The notes beneath the pieces are model-generated. The model ran no database searches. It saw nothing but the letters and a program-made list of their open reading frames with translations, and was not told the DNA's origin. From assembly GCF_049056525.1 (NCBI RefSeq), contig NZ_JBHUPT010000017.1, forward strand, positions 62,001 to 126,000: a stretch of 64,000 nt of DNA, written 5' to 3'. The stretch comes from Leisingera coralii. Lineage in GTDB: Bacteria; Pseudomonadota; Alphaproteobacteria; Rhodobacterales; Rhodobacteraceae. Shown piece by piece: positions 27,604 to 34,968 of this stretch (within the stretch, counting starts at the first letter, position 1; each line of letters begins with the position of its first letter). The translations under genes were made by a program, and so were the position numbers.

Positions 27604-29716
27604 AGCGAGCCGTGTGCTTCATTTCGTGGATTTCGTTTGCCAGCGCGGCCAACGCACGCTGGGTTTCTTTGCGCACCGCCTCCATGTGGCCGAACTCAAA
27701 GCTGCCCTCATGGTGGACCGGTGCGATGGGATAGCGGATCCGGGCGGTCTGCACGCCTTGGATTTCAGGCATGTGGACGTACACACCGGACCCGCGCATC
27801 AGCCGGGCTTGGCCGTCGCCGCACATCATCCAGGCCGCGGCATCGGTGTCCGCCGGGTCCAGCGGCGCTCCTGCGCCATCGAACAGGACTGACGGCGTCA
27901 TGTACCAGCGTCCATTGCGGTGCGCGTTGGAAAAGGCCGTTGCCTGGGAATTGCCGTTCCCTGTCGGCCATCCGCCCTCGGCAATGCTGTAGGGGTTCCA
28001 GGAGGCCAGCGGGCTGGCCACGATCAGCTCCATCGGGATCGCCCAGGAAATGCGGTGTCCGCCCCCCATGCCGGGTATAGACGTCACCTCCTGGCGGGTG
28101 GTTGCGGCCCGGAACAGGAAGGGGTCATTGTAGCCGAAACGATAGTTCCGGCGCCCGGCCGCTCCGGCATGCTCATAGCTGTAGAACCGGGCGTAGCAGG
28201 CCGAGTTCATCAGGTCGGATGTCTTGAAGTTCATCAGACGCTGGACGAACTCTGCTCCGCTGTCACTGGTGTCGGTGTAGTCTTCATTGATCACTGCACC
28301 CAGCCCGTCCAGGCCCGGCACCTTGCTCATGATTTCATCCAGCAGGCCGGGATTTGAGCGGCGGGCGATGCTGTCATCGCCGATCGCGTAATTGACCCGG
28401 TAGCGCCCCAGGCGGTTGGCATCCATTTGCGCATCGGAGTTTCCGGTCGCCTGGCGTGTCACCGGATCATCAACCTGGCTGGTCATCAAATGCGCAGGAT
28501 ATTCGCCGTAGTTGCCCAGGCGAACAGCGCTGACACGGTAGCGCAGCACCGCGAACTGGGGAGCGCCGTCCGGCCGCATGACCCGCACAACTGTCGGCTT
28601 GAAGTCGTCGTTTTCAAAACGGGGCTTCAACCCCGAAGCCATCAGCGCGATGTAGTCATCGTTCATGTGCTTGTGGCCGAGGTTCGAAAGCTGGTGGCGG
28701 AAGCTCGGGAAGGTATCGACCAGCTGGTCGCCGTCCAGGTTCTCCAGCCAGACTTCCAGCACCGACAGATAAGTGTCGAAATACGGGCGGTAATCGCGTA
28801 TGCCAGTATCCTTGGCGCCGAAAGCCCGAAGGTATTCGCGCATTTCCGTGATCTGGTCCTCGGGCGCCGCCTGCGCCGCAACAGACGGCGGCACAGGCGG
28901 CGGCACTGCATCTTCCACCGCCAGATAGGCATCCCCGATGCTGTGTATGATCTTGTAGTCGATGTGGCGCGTATTGACCTCGTGCCCGTTCACGATGGCC
29001 GTGATTTCGGGCATGCCGCACATCAGCGGATAGTTCGGATGGTTGTGGACGCCGAAAGAGGCGAAGGCCGCAACGCTGGGCCGATGATAAGCAGCATCGC
29101 CGCCATAGGCATAGTGCCGTCCCATGCGGATGCCGGATTGCCCGTAGCCGCGGCGGATCTGCGCCAGCAGCTCGAACTGCTCCATGGAGCTGTACATGTG
29201 CTCCTTCAGATTGCGGGTTAGCGCAAAATTGAAGTTGTTACCGGGCAGATGCTGGCCTGACATGTCGTCCAGAACATCATAGGTCACCGGGTCGGCATCC
29301 AGCACCTGGATTTCAACCGCCCCTTCCGGCAGGACGCCCAGAGCCACATGCAGCTCGATAGTGGTCTTGGCTCCTTCTGACACCGCGGTGAAGGACCGCT
29401 CTGTGCTGGACAGGATGAACAATGGGACATCCTGCCCGTTCACCTCGATAAAGAACGCCGCTTCCCAGGCGATATAATTGGAGGTGCCTTCCACTGTTGC
29501 GGCCACGCGCCAGACGCCGCCGCCTTCATAGTCGCTGCGATGGATATTCGCGCGGTCCTGTTCAGCCGCCAGAGCGGTTTCGTCGCCGGTCGGCACGTAG
29601 GAACCGGTGCCGATGGCGATCTTGGTGACGGGCAGGGTTTGCCCGTTCGCATGTGCTTCGGCCACTGCGTCGCGGCCGACAGTCGTCAAGACCGGGTGAA
29701 ACTCAGGTACGGTCAT
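27581..29716 (-). CDS. Phage tail fibre protein (P2 gpH-like N-terminus)
   Basis: Protein of 711 aa. The N-terminal ~150 residues (HPVLTTVGRDAVAEAHANG, LPVTKIAIGTGSYVPTGDET, ERSFTAVSEGAKTTIELHVALG) match the baseplate-attachment domain of P2 gpH-type fibres (DUF3751-like). The C-terminal ~500 residues are not recognised and lack the usual collagen-like or collar repeats. It follows gene I with a 4-nt overlap. Confidence 0.85.
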   Translation of the reverse strand: MTVPEFHPVLTTVGRDAVAEAHANGQTLPVTKIAIGTGSYVPTGDETALAAEQDRANIHRSDYEGGGVWRVAATVEGTSNYIAWEAAFFIEVNGQDVPLFILSSTERSFTAVSEGAKTTIELHVALGVLPEGAVEIQVLDADPVTYDVLDDMSGQHLPGNNFNFALTRNLKEHMYSSMEQFELLAQIRRGYGQSGIRMGRHYAYGGDAAYHRPSVAAFASFGVHNHPNYPLMCGMPEITAIVNGHEVNTRHIDYKIIHSIGDAYLAVEDAVPPPVPPSVAAQAAPEDQITEMREYLRAFGAKDTGIRDYRPYFDTYLSVLEVWLENLDGDQLVDTFPSFRHQLSNLGHKHMNDDYIALMASGLKPRFENDDFKPTVVRVMRPDGAPQFAVLRYRVSAVRLGNYGEYPAHLMTSQVDDPVTRQATGNSDAQMDANRLGRYRVNYAIGDDSIARRSNPGLLDEIMSKVPGLDGLGAVINEDYTDTSDSGAEFVQRLMNFKTSDLMNSACYARFYSYEHAGAAGRRNYRFGYNDPFLFRAATTRQEVTSIPGMGGGHRISWAIPMELIVASPLASWNPYSIAEGGWPTGNGNSQATAFSNAHRNGRWYMTPSVLFDGAGAPLDPADTDAAAWMMCGDGQARLMRGSGVYVHMPEIQGVQTARIRYPIAPVHHEGSFEFGHMEAVRKETQRALAALANEIHEMKHTARYGGNNGA

Positions 29717-30354
29717 TGGACCTCCAAACGTGCATAGGTGAAATGGCGCGCACGGGGTGCCGCACTGTCAACGGTTGCCAGGCGGCTGATACGATCAATG
29801 CGGCCGATACTCAGCCGGGCGCTGGAATAGGAGCGGCTGCGGGCGGACGAACCCGATTTGAGCTGAGCCGGGAAATCCAGCAGAAAGGCCAGATCGACAT
29901 GGGCCCGGGCCGGTTTGACACTCTCCAGGACCCGGCGCACCTGGGCGCGCAGTTCCAGGCTGAGCCAGGGTCGGCTGGGATCGCCGATCAGATCCACGGT
30001 GGGCTGGACTGTCGCCCGGAAGGTATAGGGCCTGCCCGCATACTCGAACCATTCTTCGAGGCCGACTTCCACGCCCAAGGCCGCCAGTGCTCGCACCAAA
30101 CCCGCCTTGGTGCCTTTCTCCCGGTGCAAGGCAAAGGCCTCACGCACAGCGGCCCGGCGGTTTTCTTCCGGCCAGTTCGGATCCCAGACATCGACCGAAA
30201 AAGCGTAGGCGAGCCACGGCAGCAACTCGGCCGGGCATCTATGCGGATCCCAGAGCGCGCGAAACTGCTCCTGCGGCAACATGGCCGGGCCAGTGACAGC
30301 TTCAATTGAACGTTCCTGCGGTGTTGCATTGTGAGGCAGCAGACTCTCAGACAC
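29713..30354 (-). CDS. Baseplate protein I (P2 gpI-like)
   Basis: Protein of 213 aa. PQEQFRALWDPHRCPAELLPWLAYAFSVDVWDPNW and REAFALHREKGTKAGLVRAL are characteristic of gpI (phage tail protein I). It forms part of the baseplate wedge with J and W. It overlaps J by 8 nt. Confidence 0.93.
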   Translation of the reverse strand: MSESLLPHNATPQERSIEAVTGPAMLPQEQFRALWDPHRCPAELLPWLAYAFSVDVWDPNWPEENRRAAVREAFALHREKGTKAGLVRALAALGVEVGLEEWFEYAGRPYTFRATVQPTVDLIGDPSRPWLSLELRAQVRRVLESVKPARAHVDLAFLLDFPAQLKSGSSARSRSYSSARLSIGRIDRISRLATVDSAAPRARHFTYARLEVQ

Positions 30355-31246
30355 CGGTGCCTCCCACAGACAGAGAAATTCCGGTGCAGAAGGCCGCCTG
30401 CCCGTAATTGGTCACGATGTCGGCGGTTGGACTGGCCAATACCACATTCTGAACGCCCGGCTGGTGCAGGGCAGCATAGAGCCCGGAAAGCGTCACATCT
30501 CTGCCAAGCCGGTGCTGTTCAGCTGCATAGGCCGTGGCGGCATTTTCTGCGGCCCGCCGCACGACCGCACTGTCGGGCCCTGGCAGCACGGTCAGGGCCG
30601 CCTCGATCGCATAAGTCAGGATCGCCGCGCCTTGCACGGTCACCCGGTCTGTCAGCGGCCGCACATCGTCGGCATTCAGCACATCGTCGACTGCCGCCAG
30701 CAGAGCAGCGCTGGCAGAGCCATCCCCGGTGCGGGACAGGACAGTCACCAGCACCTCGCCAGGAGCCGGGCTTCGAACACTGGCATCCGCGACATCCGCA
30801 TCTGCGCCGAGCGCATGGAAGATATAGGCACCCACCGGTCCCGCTGTGCTCAACCCTTCGTATGCCAGCAGCATTCGGCGGCGGAAGTCATCGTCGCTTT
30901 CCAGTACAGGCGCTTTAGGCGGCAAAGCACTCAGGTCGCCCGGGTCAATGACCAGACGTTCCACACCATAGCGCGCGGCAATGTTGTCCAGGTCCGCTCC
31001 AAGGGCATAGGCGGGCATCACCGCGCGAGCCGCATCGTTGACTTGCTGCAATGCCAGGGTCCGGTAATAGGCTGCGACCTCGAGAATCTTGAAAGCTGGA
31101 TCACTTTCGACCAGAGCATCAAAGGCCGGATCACGCGCCCGCAGCTCGGCCAGCATAGCGGCAAGGGTCGCCTCGTAATCTACGGCCTGAAGCACATCAG
31201 GCGCAGGCAGCAGAGAAAGATCAATTGCTGAAAACCCGCCCGCCAT
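30347..31246 (-). CDS. Baseplate wedge protein J (P2 gpJ-like)
   Basis: Protein of 299 aa. DPAFKILEVAAYYRTLALQQVNDAARAVMPAYALGADLDNIAARYGVERL is the characteristic gpJ segment. It overlaps gpW by one base. It belongs to the baseplate wedge module and is related to T4 gp6. Confidence 0.93.
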   Translation of the reverse strand: MAGGFSAIDLSLLPAPDVLQAVDYEATLAAMLAELRARDPAFDALVESDPAFKILEVAAYYRTLALQQVNDAARAVMPAYALGADLDNIAARYGVERLVIDPGDLSALPPKAPVLESDDDFRRRMLLAYEGLSTAGPVGAYIFHALGADADVADASVRSPAPGEVLVTVLSRTGDGSASAALLAAVDDVLNADDVRPLTDRVTVQGAAILTYAIEAALTVLPGPDSAVVRRAAENAATAYAAEQHRLGRDVTLSGLYAALHQPGVQNVVLASPTADIVTNYGQAAFCTGISLSVGGTGV

Positions 31247-31584
31247 TAGCGCACCTCGATCCCATCAAGCGTGACCGGCTCACCGGTCGGCCGGTACTGC
31301 CCCTCGAGCGAGATCACGATGCCCCCCGGTTCGGGCATTTCTATTGAAACCTGCTCGACCTGCAGCCGCGGCTCCCAGGTCTCGAGCGCCTCATAGGTGG
31401 CCGCCATCATGTCGAGGCGGGTCGCGTCGTTCATCGGCGCATCCACCAGCCGGTAAAGGCGGCTGCCATAGTCCCGGCGCATGACGCGGGTGCCGATGGG
31501 GGTGGTCAGGATATCCCGCACCGACTGCCGCAGATGCGCCAGGCCGGAGAGTTCTTTTCCTGTGGATGCGTCGATGCCAATCAT
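31246..31584 (-). CDS. Baseplate protein W (gp25-like)
   Basis: Protein of 112 aa. The pattern ELSGLAHLRQSVRDILTTPIGTRVMRRDYGSRLYRLVDAPMN is typical of the gpW/gp25 family that nucleates sheath polymerisation. It is separated from the next upstream late gene (PAAR) by a gene on the opposite strand, so it may need its own promoter or transcription through that gene. Confidence 0.93.
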   Translation of the reverse strand: MIGIDASTGKELSGLAHLRQSVRDILTTPIGTRVMRRDYGSRLYRLVDAPMNDATRLDMMAATYEALETWEPRLQVEQVSIEMPEPGGIVISLEGQYRPTGEPVTLDGIEVR

Positions 31585-31739
31585 GCCGCGATCATGGCCG
31601 GGCAGGATAACTCCTGCCCTCTGGCGGATTTCCCTACATAAAGTACGCCGACAGGTTGCTGAGGGCGCGAGACTACACTACTCGCGAATTAGCTGGCAAA
31701 GAATGTCGGTCATTTAGTATCTTGTGTACGGGGATAGAA

Positions 31740-32525
31740 ATGGCAATTAGGGGTCGCTTCAGAACGTTTGATTTTTGGGATGGAGCCGTTTTTGGATCAT
31801 TCTGTGTAAGCGAGCTCGCGCTTCTGCTAGCTTGGCTTTTTTCAGAGAGTTCGCCAGAGTCACAATCGACACTAGCAACTTTGGCAGCGATACCCTTCGC
31901 ATTCTTGGCGGCACTCGTTGTTCTTTGGACCACTCGGTATCAACTCAGCCACGTTCGACGGCAAGACCTTGCTTCTGCGCGAGTAGTTCTACCTCTGGCG
32001 CTGACAAGGATGATCGACATCGCTGATAATGCCATTCTTCTCGCCTCTGGCGAACACTCCAGACCGCCGACCAGTCTTGAGGAAGCGCGCGAGATGCTTC
32101 GGTTAGACGATGAGATCATTCAAATTATCCGAGACAACGTTCGTGCAGCTGACCCTGTTACACGTCGATGGTTGACAGTAATGATCGCCCGCTACCAAGT
32201 CTACTTTTCCCGCATCAATGACTGGTGGAACGCTACCCCGCCTATGACAAATCCTATTGGGCAAACCCAGTTCAATCCAAACAGGGAAGATGCCCTACTG
32301 GATTGGGCGACCTTTCACGCCCTGGTAGGTCATCATTATGAATACGCACGATCAGCGATCGACCAGGTTCCCACTCGGATGGATCCTTCGAGAATTCGCT
32401 CGGCGTTCTTCCACAACATCTTTCACATCGACTTTACTACAGGATTTGAGAAAAGGATCGAGTACAGACTGGCACGGATCAAAGATGGTCGCGTCGAACA
32501 TTTTGAGTTCAAGCTAAACCTTTAA
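31740..32525 (+). CDS. Moron: two-helix membrane protein on the opposite strand inside the tail operon
   Basis: Protein of 261 aa from the ATG at 31740 (GGGGATAGAA upstream). Two hydrophobic helices occur near the N-terminus (FGSFCVSELALLLAWLF and ATLAAIPFAFLAALVVLW), followed by a soluble domain of ~190 residues with helical character (EEAREMLRLDDEIIQIIRDNV). No family is recognised. The gene is oriented against all surrounding late genes and is visibly AT-richer, so it was probably acquired separately. A lysogen-expressed role such as exclusion of other phages is plausible. A longer frame to 31656 lacks a ribosome site. Confidence 0.7.
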   Translation: MAIRGRFRTFDFWDGAVFGSFCVSELALLLAWLFSESSPESQSTLATLAAIPFAFLAALVVLWTTRYQLSHVRRQDLASARVVLPLALTRMIDIADNAILLASGEHSRPPTSLEEAREMLRLDDEIIQIIRDNVRAADPVTRRWLTVMIARYQVYFSRINDWWNATPPMTNPIGQTQFNPNREDALLDWATFHALVGHHYEYARSAIDQVPTRMDPSRIRSAFFHNIFHIDFTTGFEKRIEYRLARIKDGRVEHFEFKLNL

Positions 32526-32577
32526 TGCTTCACCCAATTTGCGCTTTTGGGACATGCTTGGAAGCACAGAAAGAACA

Positions 32578-32844
32578 TTAACTCTGCGCGATTACATTAC
32601 CAGAGCCGCTGGAAGGGTGGCCGCAGCTCGCGGGGTCGCCCTGCCTGCAAATGCCGATGCCCTCGGCGAACACCGTGCTGCTGGCGCCCGCCATGACCGG
32701 TGCTGCATGCGGGGGAATTCCATGACCAGCCACCGCACAGCCCAGCACGGCGACGTTGGTGCCGTTCACAAAGACGCTCGGCGCCAGCACGCCGATCAGC
32801 GTGCCGCCCGCGGCATCCTGAGATATGCGCGAAACACCCGGCAT
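32578..32844 (-). CDS. PAAR-repeat tail spike tip protein
   Basis: Protein of 88 aa. HGIPPHAAPVMAGASSTVFAEGIGICRQGDPASCGH contains the alternating His/Cys and Gly residues of PAAR proteins, which bind a metal ion at the tip of the membrane-piercing spike. It starts at the stop of gene V (32844), which encodes the spike it should cap. Confidence 0.85.
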   Translation of the reverse strand: MPGVSRISQDAAGGTLIGVLAPSVFVNGTNVAVLGCAVAGHGIPPHAAPVMAGASSTVFAEGIGICRQGDPASCGHPSSGSGNVIAQS

Positions 32845-33269
32845 CAGTTCAAATCAATCCGAGCGCCGTTGAGCCTGATACCACCAGCGTCGATTGTGAT
32901 GGCTGAACCGTTTGACGAAATCACGATTGCACCATCTTTCACGCTTATCGACGAAGCCCCCAGCTGCAGCAGGTGTTGCGCCCCATCACCGGATGGCGCT
33001 GCGTTGCTGGCACTGAACACCGAACCGACAATCACGCCCTGCGCGGTATCGCCGGATTCTGACAGAACCACCACCTGCTCGCCAATGGCCACCGGCGCCC
33101 AGACTTTGATAGTAGCCGCGCGCTCTGCCAGCCAGGGCAGCCAGTTGCTCTCGCTTTCACCGCCAAAGCTCACCTTCGCGCGGGCGACGCCTGCATCCAC
33201 GGCCGTCACCAAGCCAAAGCGCACGATGCCCTCACGTGCCTGCTCATTGCGCGCCGCTCCATAGCTCAT
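32844..33269 (-). CDS. Baseplate assembly protein V (spike, P2 gpV-like)
   Basis: Protein of 141 aa. An OB-fold N-terminal half (VRFGLVTAVDAGVARAKVSF..., APVAIGEQVVVLSESGD) is followed by a short beta-helix-like repeat (SISVKDGAIVISSNGSAITIDAGGIRLNG). This is the central spike. It overlaps the upstream gene by 4 nt. Confidence 0.9.
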   Translation of the reverse strand: MSYGAARNEQAREGIVRFGLVTAVDAGVARAKVSFGGESESNWLPWLAERAATIKVWAPVAIGEQVVVLSESGDTAQGVIVGSVFSASNAAPSGDGAQHLLQLGASSISVKDGAIVISSNGSAITIDAGGIRLNGARIDLN

Positions 33270-33802
33270 GCGCCACTCCCATCAATCTCGGTGTAGTCAG
33301 GTTCCTGCCCCGGCCCGATGTCAGGCGAGTAGCCAATCATCACCTGTTCCGGCGTGACGCCTTCACCGGTCCAGACGCTCTGCCCCAGATCAATCTGCTG
33401 GTCCCACTCGACCGCCCAGACCTCGAATTTGTCCAACTCCGGGTCAAAGGCATCCGGACCGATATAGGTTACCTGCGCCGGGCTCACGCGCTGCCCCCAG
33501 CGGTTTTGCTGCACCAGCACCCCCAGCGCTCCGGCCAGCTTGCGGATCTCTCGCTGCACGTTTTCGGCGCGGAAGCTCAACACCACCCGCACCACCCATT
33601 TCGACACCACAGCCAGCTGTTCGGTGCCCGGATCGCTGTCCAGGTCGGCTTCCATGTCGGCAAGCTCGATCAGCACCGCGGGCACCTGCAGGGATTTCCG
33701 CGGAGCCCCGTAATCCTCGACGGCTGCCAGCGCCGGAAACTGTTCGCTGATCCTGGCTTTGATCGCGTCATGCAGCTGATCCAGATCGAGATTGCCGACC
33801 AT
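33266..33802 (-). CDS. Phage tail completion or connector protein, hypothetical
   Basis: Protein of 178 aa. The N-terminus DLDQLHDAIKARISEQFPAL and the segment AVLIELADMEADLDSDPGTEQLAVVSKWVVRVVLSFRAEN suggest a tail terminator-type fold, as in the Gp37-like proteins of P2/Mu-type phages. Family assignment is uncertain; the position between gpZ and V supports a tail completion role. Confidence 0.65.
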   Translation of the reverse strand: MVGNLDLDQLHDAIKARISEQFPALAAVEDYGAPRKSLQVPAVLIELADMEADLDSDPGTEQLAVVSKWVVRVVLSFRAENVQREIRKLAGALGVLVQQNRWGQRVSPAQVTYIGPDAFDPELDKFEVWAVEWDQQIDLGQSVWTGEGVTPEQVMIGYSPDIGPGQEPDYTEIDGSGA

Positions 33803-33805
33803 AGC

Positions 33806-34354
33806 TTACCCTCTCCCCACGCCGTAGATCGTGAGGGCGCGCACCTCGGCCCGGAAGTTCTTGAAAAACAACTCTTCGATCTCGTCGAACACCTCATCCT
33901 CGATGAAGATCTGCGCTTTGTCCTCGATCGGCATGCGTTCCTCTTTGATGGGATAGGCCCGCTGCGTCGCCCGGCGCATCACAGTCGGCCGACCCTTGGA
34001 GTTCCGGCCGACAAATGCCCCCGGGAAGTCTTGCCCGCTATACCGGGCGCCGCCGCCAGTGCGCATGGCTCGGCCCTTGAAGGCAGACACGCGCATGTCA
34101 TTGAGACCGAACCACATGCGCACCTCGCCCAGGCTCTTGCCGCGGCTGAACCGGAACCCCTGCAGGCGCTTGCGCAGCTCTGCCGCCGTGCGCAGCTGCA
34201 GCTCAGTGCGCAGCCCTTTGCGGGCGCGGGTCTTCATGGTTTGTGCGGTGCGGCGCAACGCCCGGGAATAGGCAAACCGCAGATCTTTTTCGCTCGCCTC
34301 GAACTCATCGGCGATGCGTTTCAATTCCCTCGCATCGAAATCAAAGGCGAGCAT
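33806..34354 (-). CDS. Minor tail protein Z-like (head-tail completion)
   Basis: Protein of 182 aa from the ATG at 34354 (MLAFDFDARELKRIADEF). RALRRTAQTMKTRARKGLRTELQLRTAAELRKRLQGFRF is a strongly basic helical region typical of the GPZ/'tail protein' family. The upstream extension to 34399 overlaps the preceding gene and is unlikely. Confidence 0.72.
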   Translation of the reverse strand: MLAFDFDARELKRIADEFEASEKDLRFAYSRALRRTAQTMKTRARKGLRTELQLRTAAELRKRLQGFRFSRGKSLGEVRMWFGLNDMRVSAFKGRAMRTGGGARYSGQDFPGAFVGRNSKGRPTVMRRATQRAYPIKEERMPIEDKAQIFIEDEVFDEIEELFFKNFRAEVRALTIYGVGRG

Positions 34355-34358
34355 GGCC

Positions 34359-34670
34359 TCAGTCCTCGGCCATGCGCAGAACCGCAAAGCCGGTGCCATC
34401 CGGCTGTGGTGCGGTCAGCAGGTAATAGTTTTTTGCCCCGATCTGCACTTGGTCCTGCTCAGCCAGATCGGCCACGTCCGTTTCCTTGCAGGTCAGGCGC
34501 GGGTCGCTGGCGTCGGCCTCATACTCGCCGAGCTGGGCGTTCAGATACGGATCGTCGAAGATGCCCCGGATGGTACGGGAAACGCCCCCCTGCGGCGTGA
34601 CGGTCGCCTCGATGGCGAAATCATCAAGCTGCAGGAAGGCGTCAGCATTTTCCCAGGAAGGTGCAGGCAT
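34359..34670 (-). CDS. Head-tail joining protein (lambda FII-like)
   Basis: Protein of 103 aa. WENADAFLQLDDFAIEATVTPQGG, IRGIFDDPYLNAQLGEYEADASDPRLTC and NYYLLTAPQPDGTGFAVLRM fit the head-tail attachment family often labelled 'Gifsy-2 ATP-binding sugar transporter-like'. It adjoins the small head protein gene (shared base 34670). Confidence 0.78.
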   Translation of the reverse strand: MPAPSWENADAFLQLDDFAIEATVTPQGGVSRTIRGIFDDPYLNAQLGEYEADASDPRLTCKETDVADLAEQDQVQIGAKNYYLLTAPQPDGTGFAVLRMAED

Positions 34671-34900
34671 CAGCTTGCGCCGCCCTCGCCTTCACCCGAC
34701 TTGGCTGCCGGTTCTTTCTTGGCGGCCGAAGCCTTGCCCTTGACCGCGCCCGGCGCTTCGACTTTGCCGCGCTTGATCAGGCCATGGGCTTCGGTAGCGG
34801 TCAGCTCGACGGTGGCCTTGGATTTCTTGATCCCGCCGTCCCAGACGAATGCGCTGGTGACGGTATAGGTCTTTTTCTGGGGCTTTTTCTGGTCGCTCAT
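34670..34900 (-). CDS. Small head-associated protein (lambda FI-like)
   Basis: Protein of 76 aa from the ATG at 34900, after AAGAGGACAAGAGACT. The core YTVTSAFVWDGGIKKSKATVELTATEAHGLIKRGKV is followed by a Lys/Ala-rich tail. Size, composition and position directly after the capsid gene suggest a DNA-packaging or head-decoration helper. A longer frame to 35104 lies inside the capsid gene and is rejected. Confidence 0.65.
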   Translation of the reverse strand: MSDQKKPQKKTYTVTSAFVWDGGIKKSKATVELTATEAHGLIKRGKVEAPGAVKGKASAAKKEPAAKSGEGEGGAS

Positions 34901-34968
34901 AGTCTCTTGTCCTCTTCCGGGGGAAATCGCCCTGGACACAACTGGCCGGGGCAAAAGATCACTGCAGG

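Noticed and set aside
31656..31739. Longer moron protein starting at 31656
   Set aside because: No ribosome site; ATG 31740 has GGGGAT upstream and starts just before the first membrane helix.
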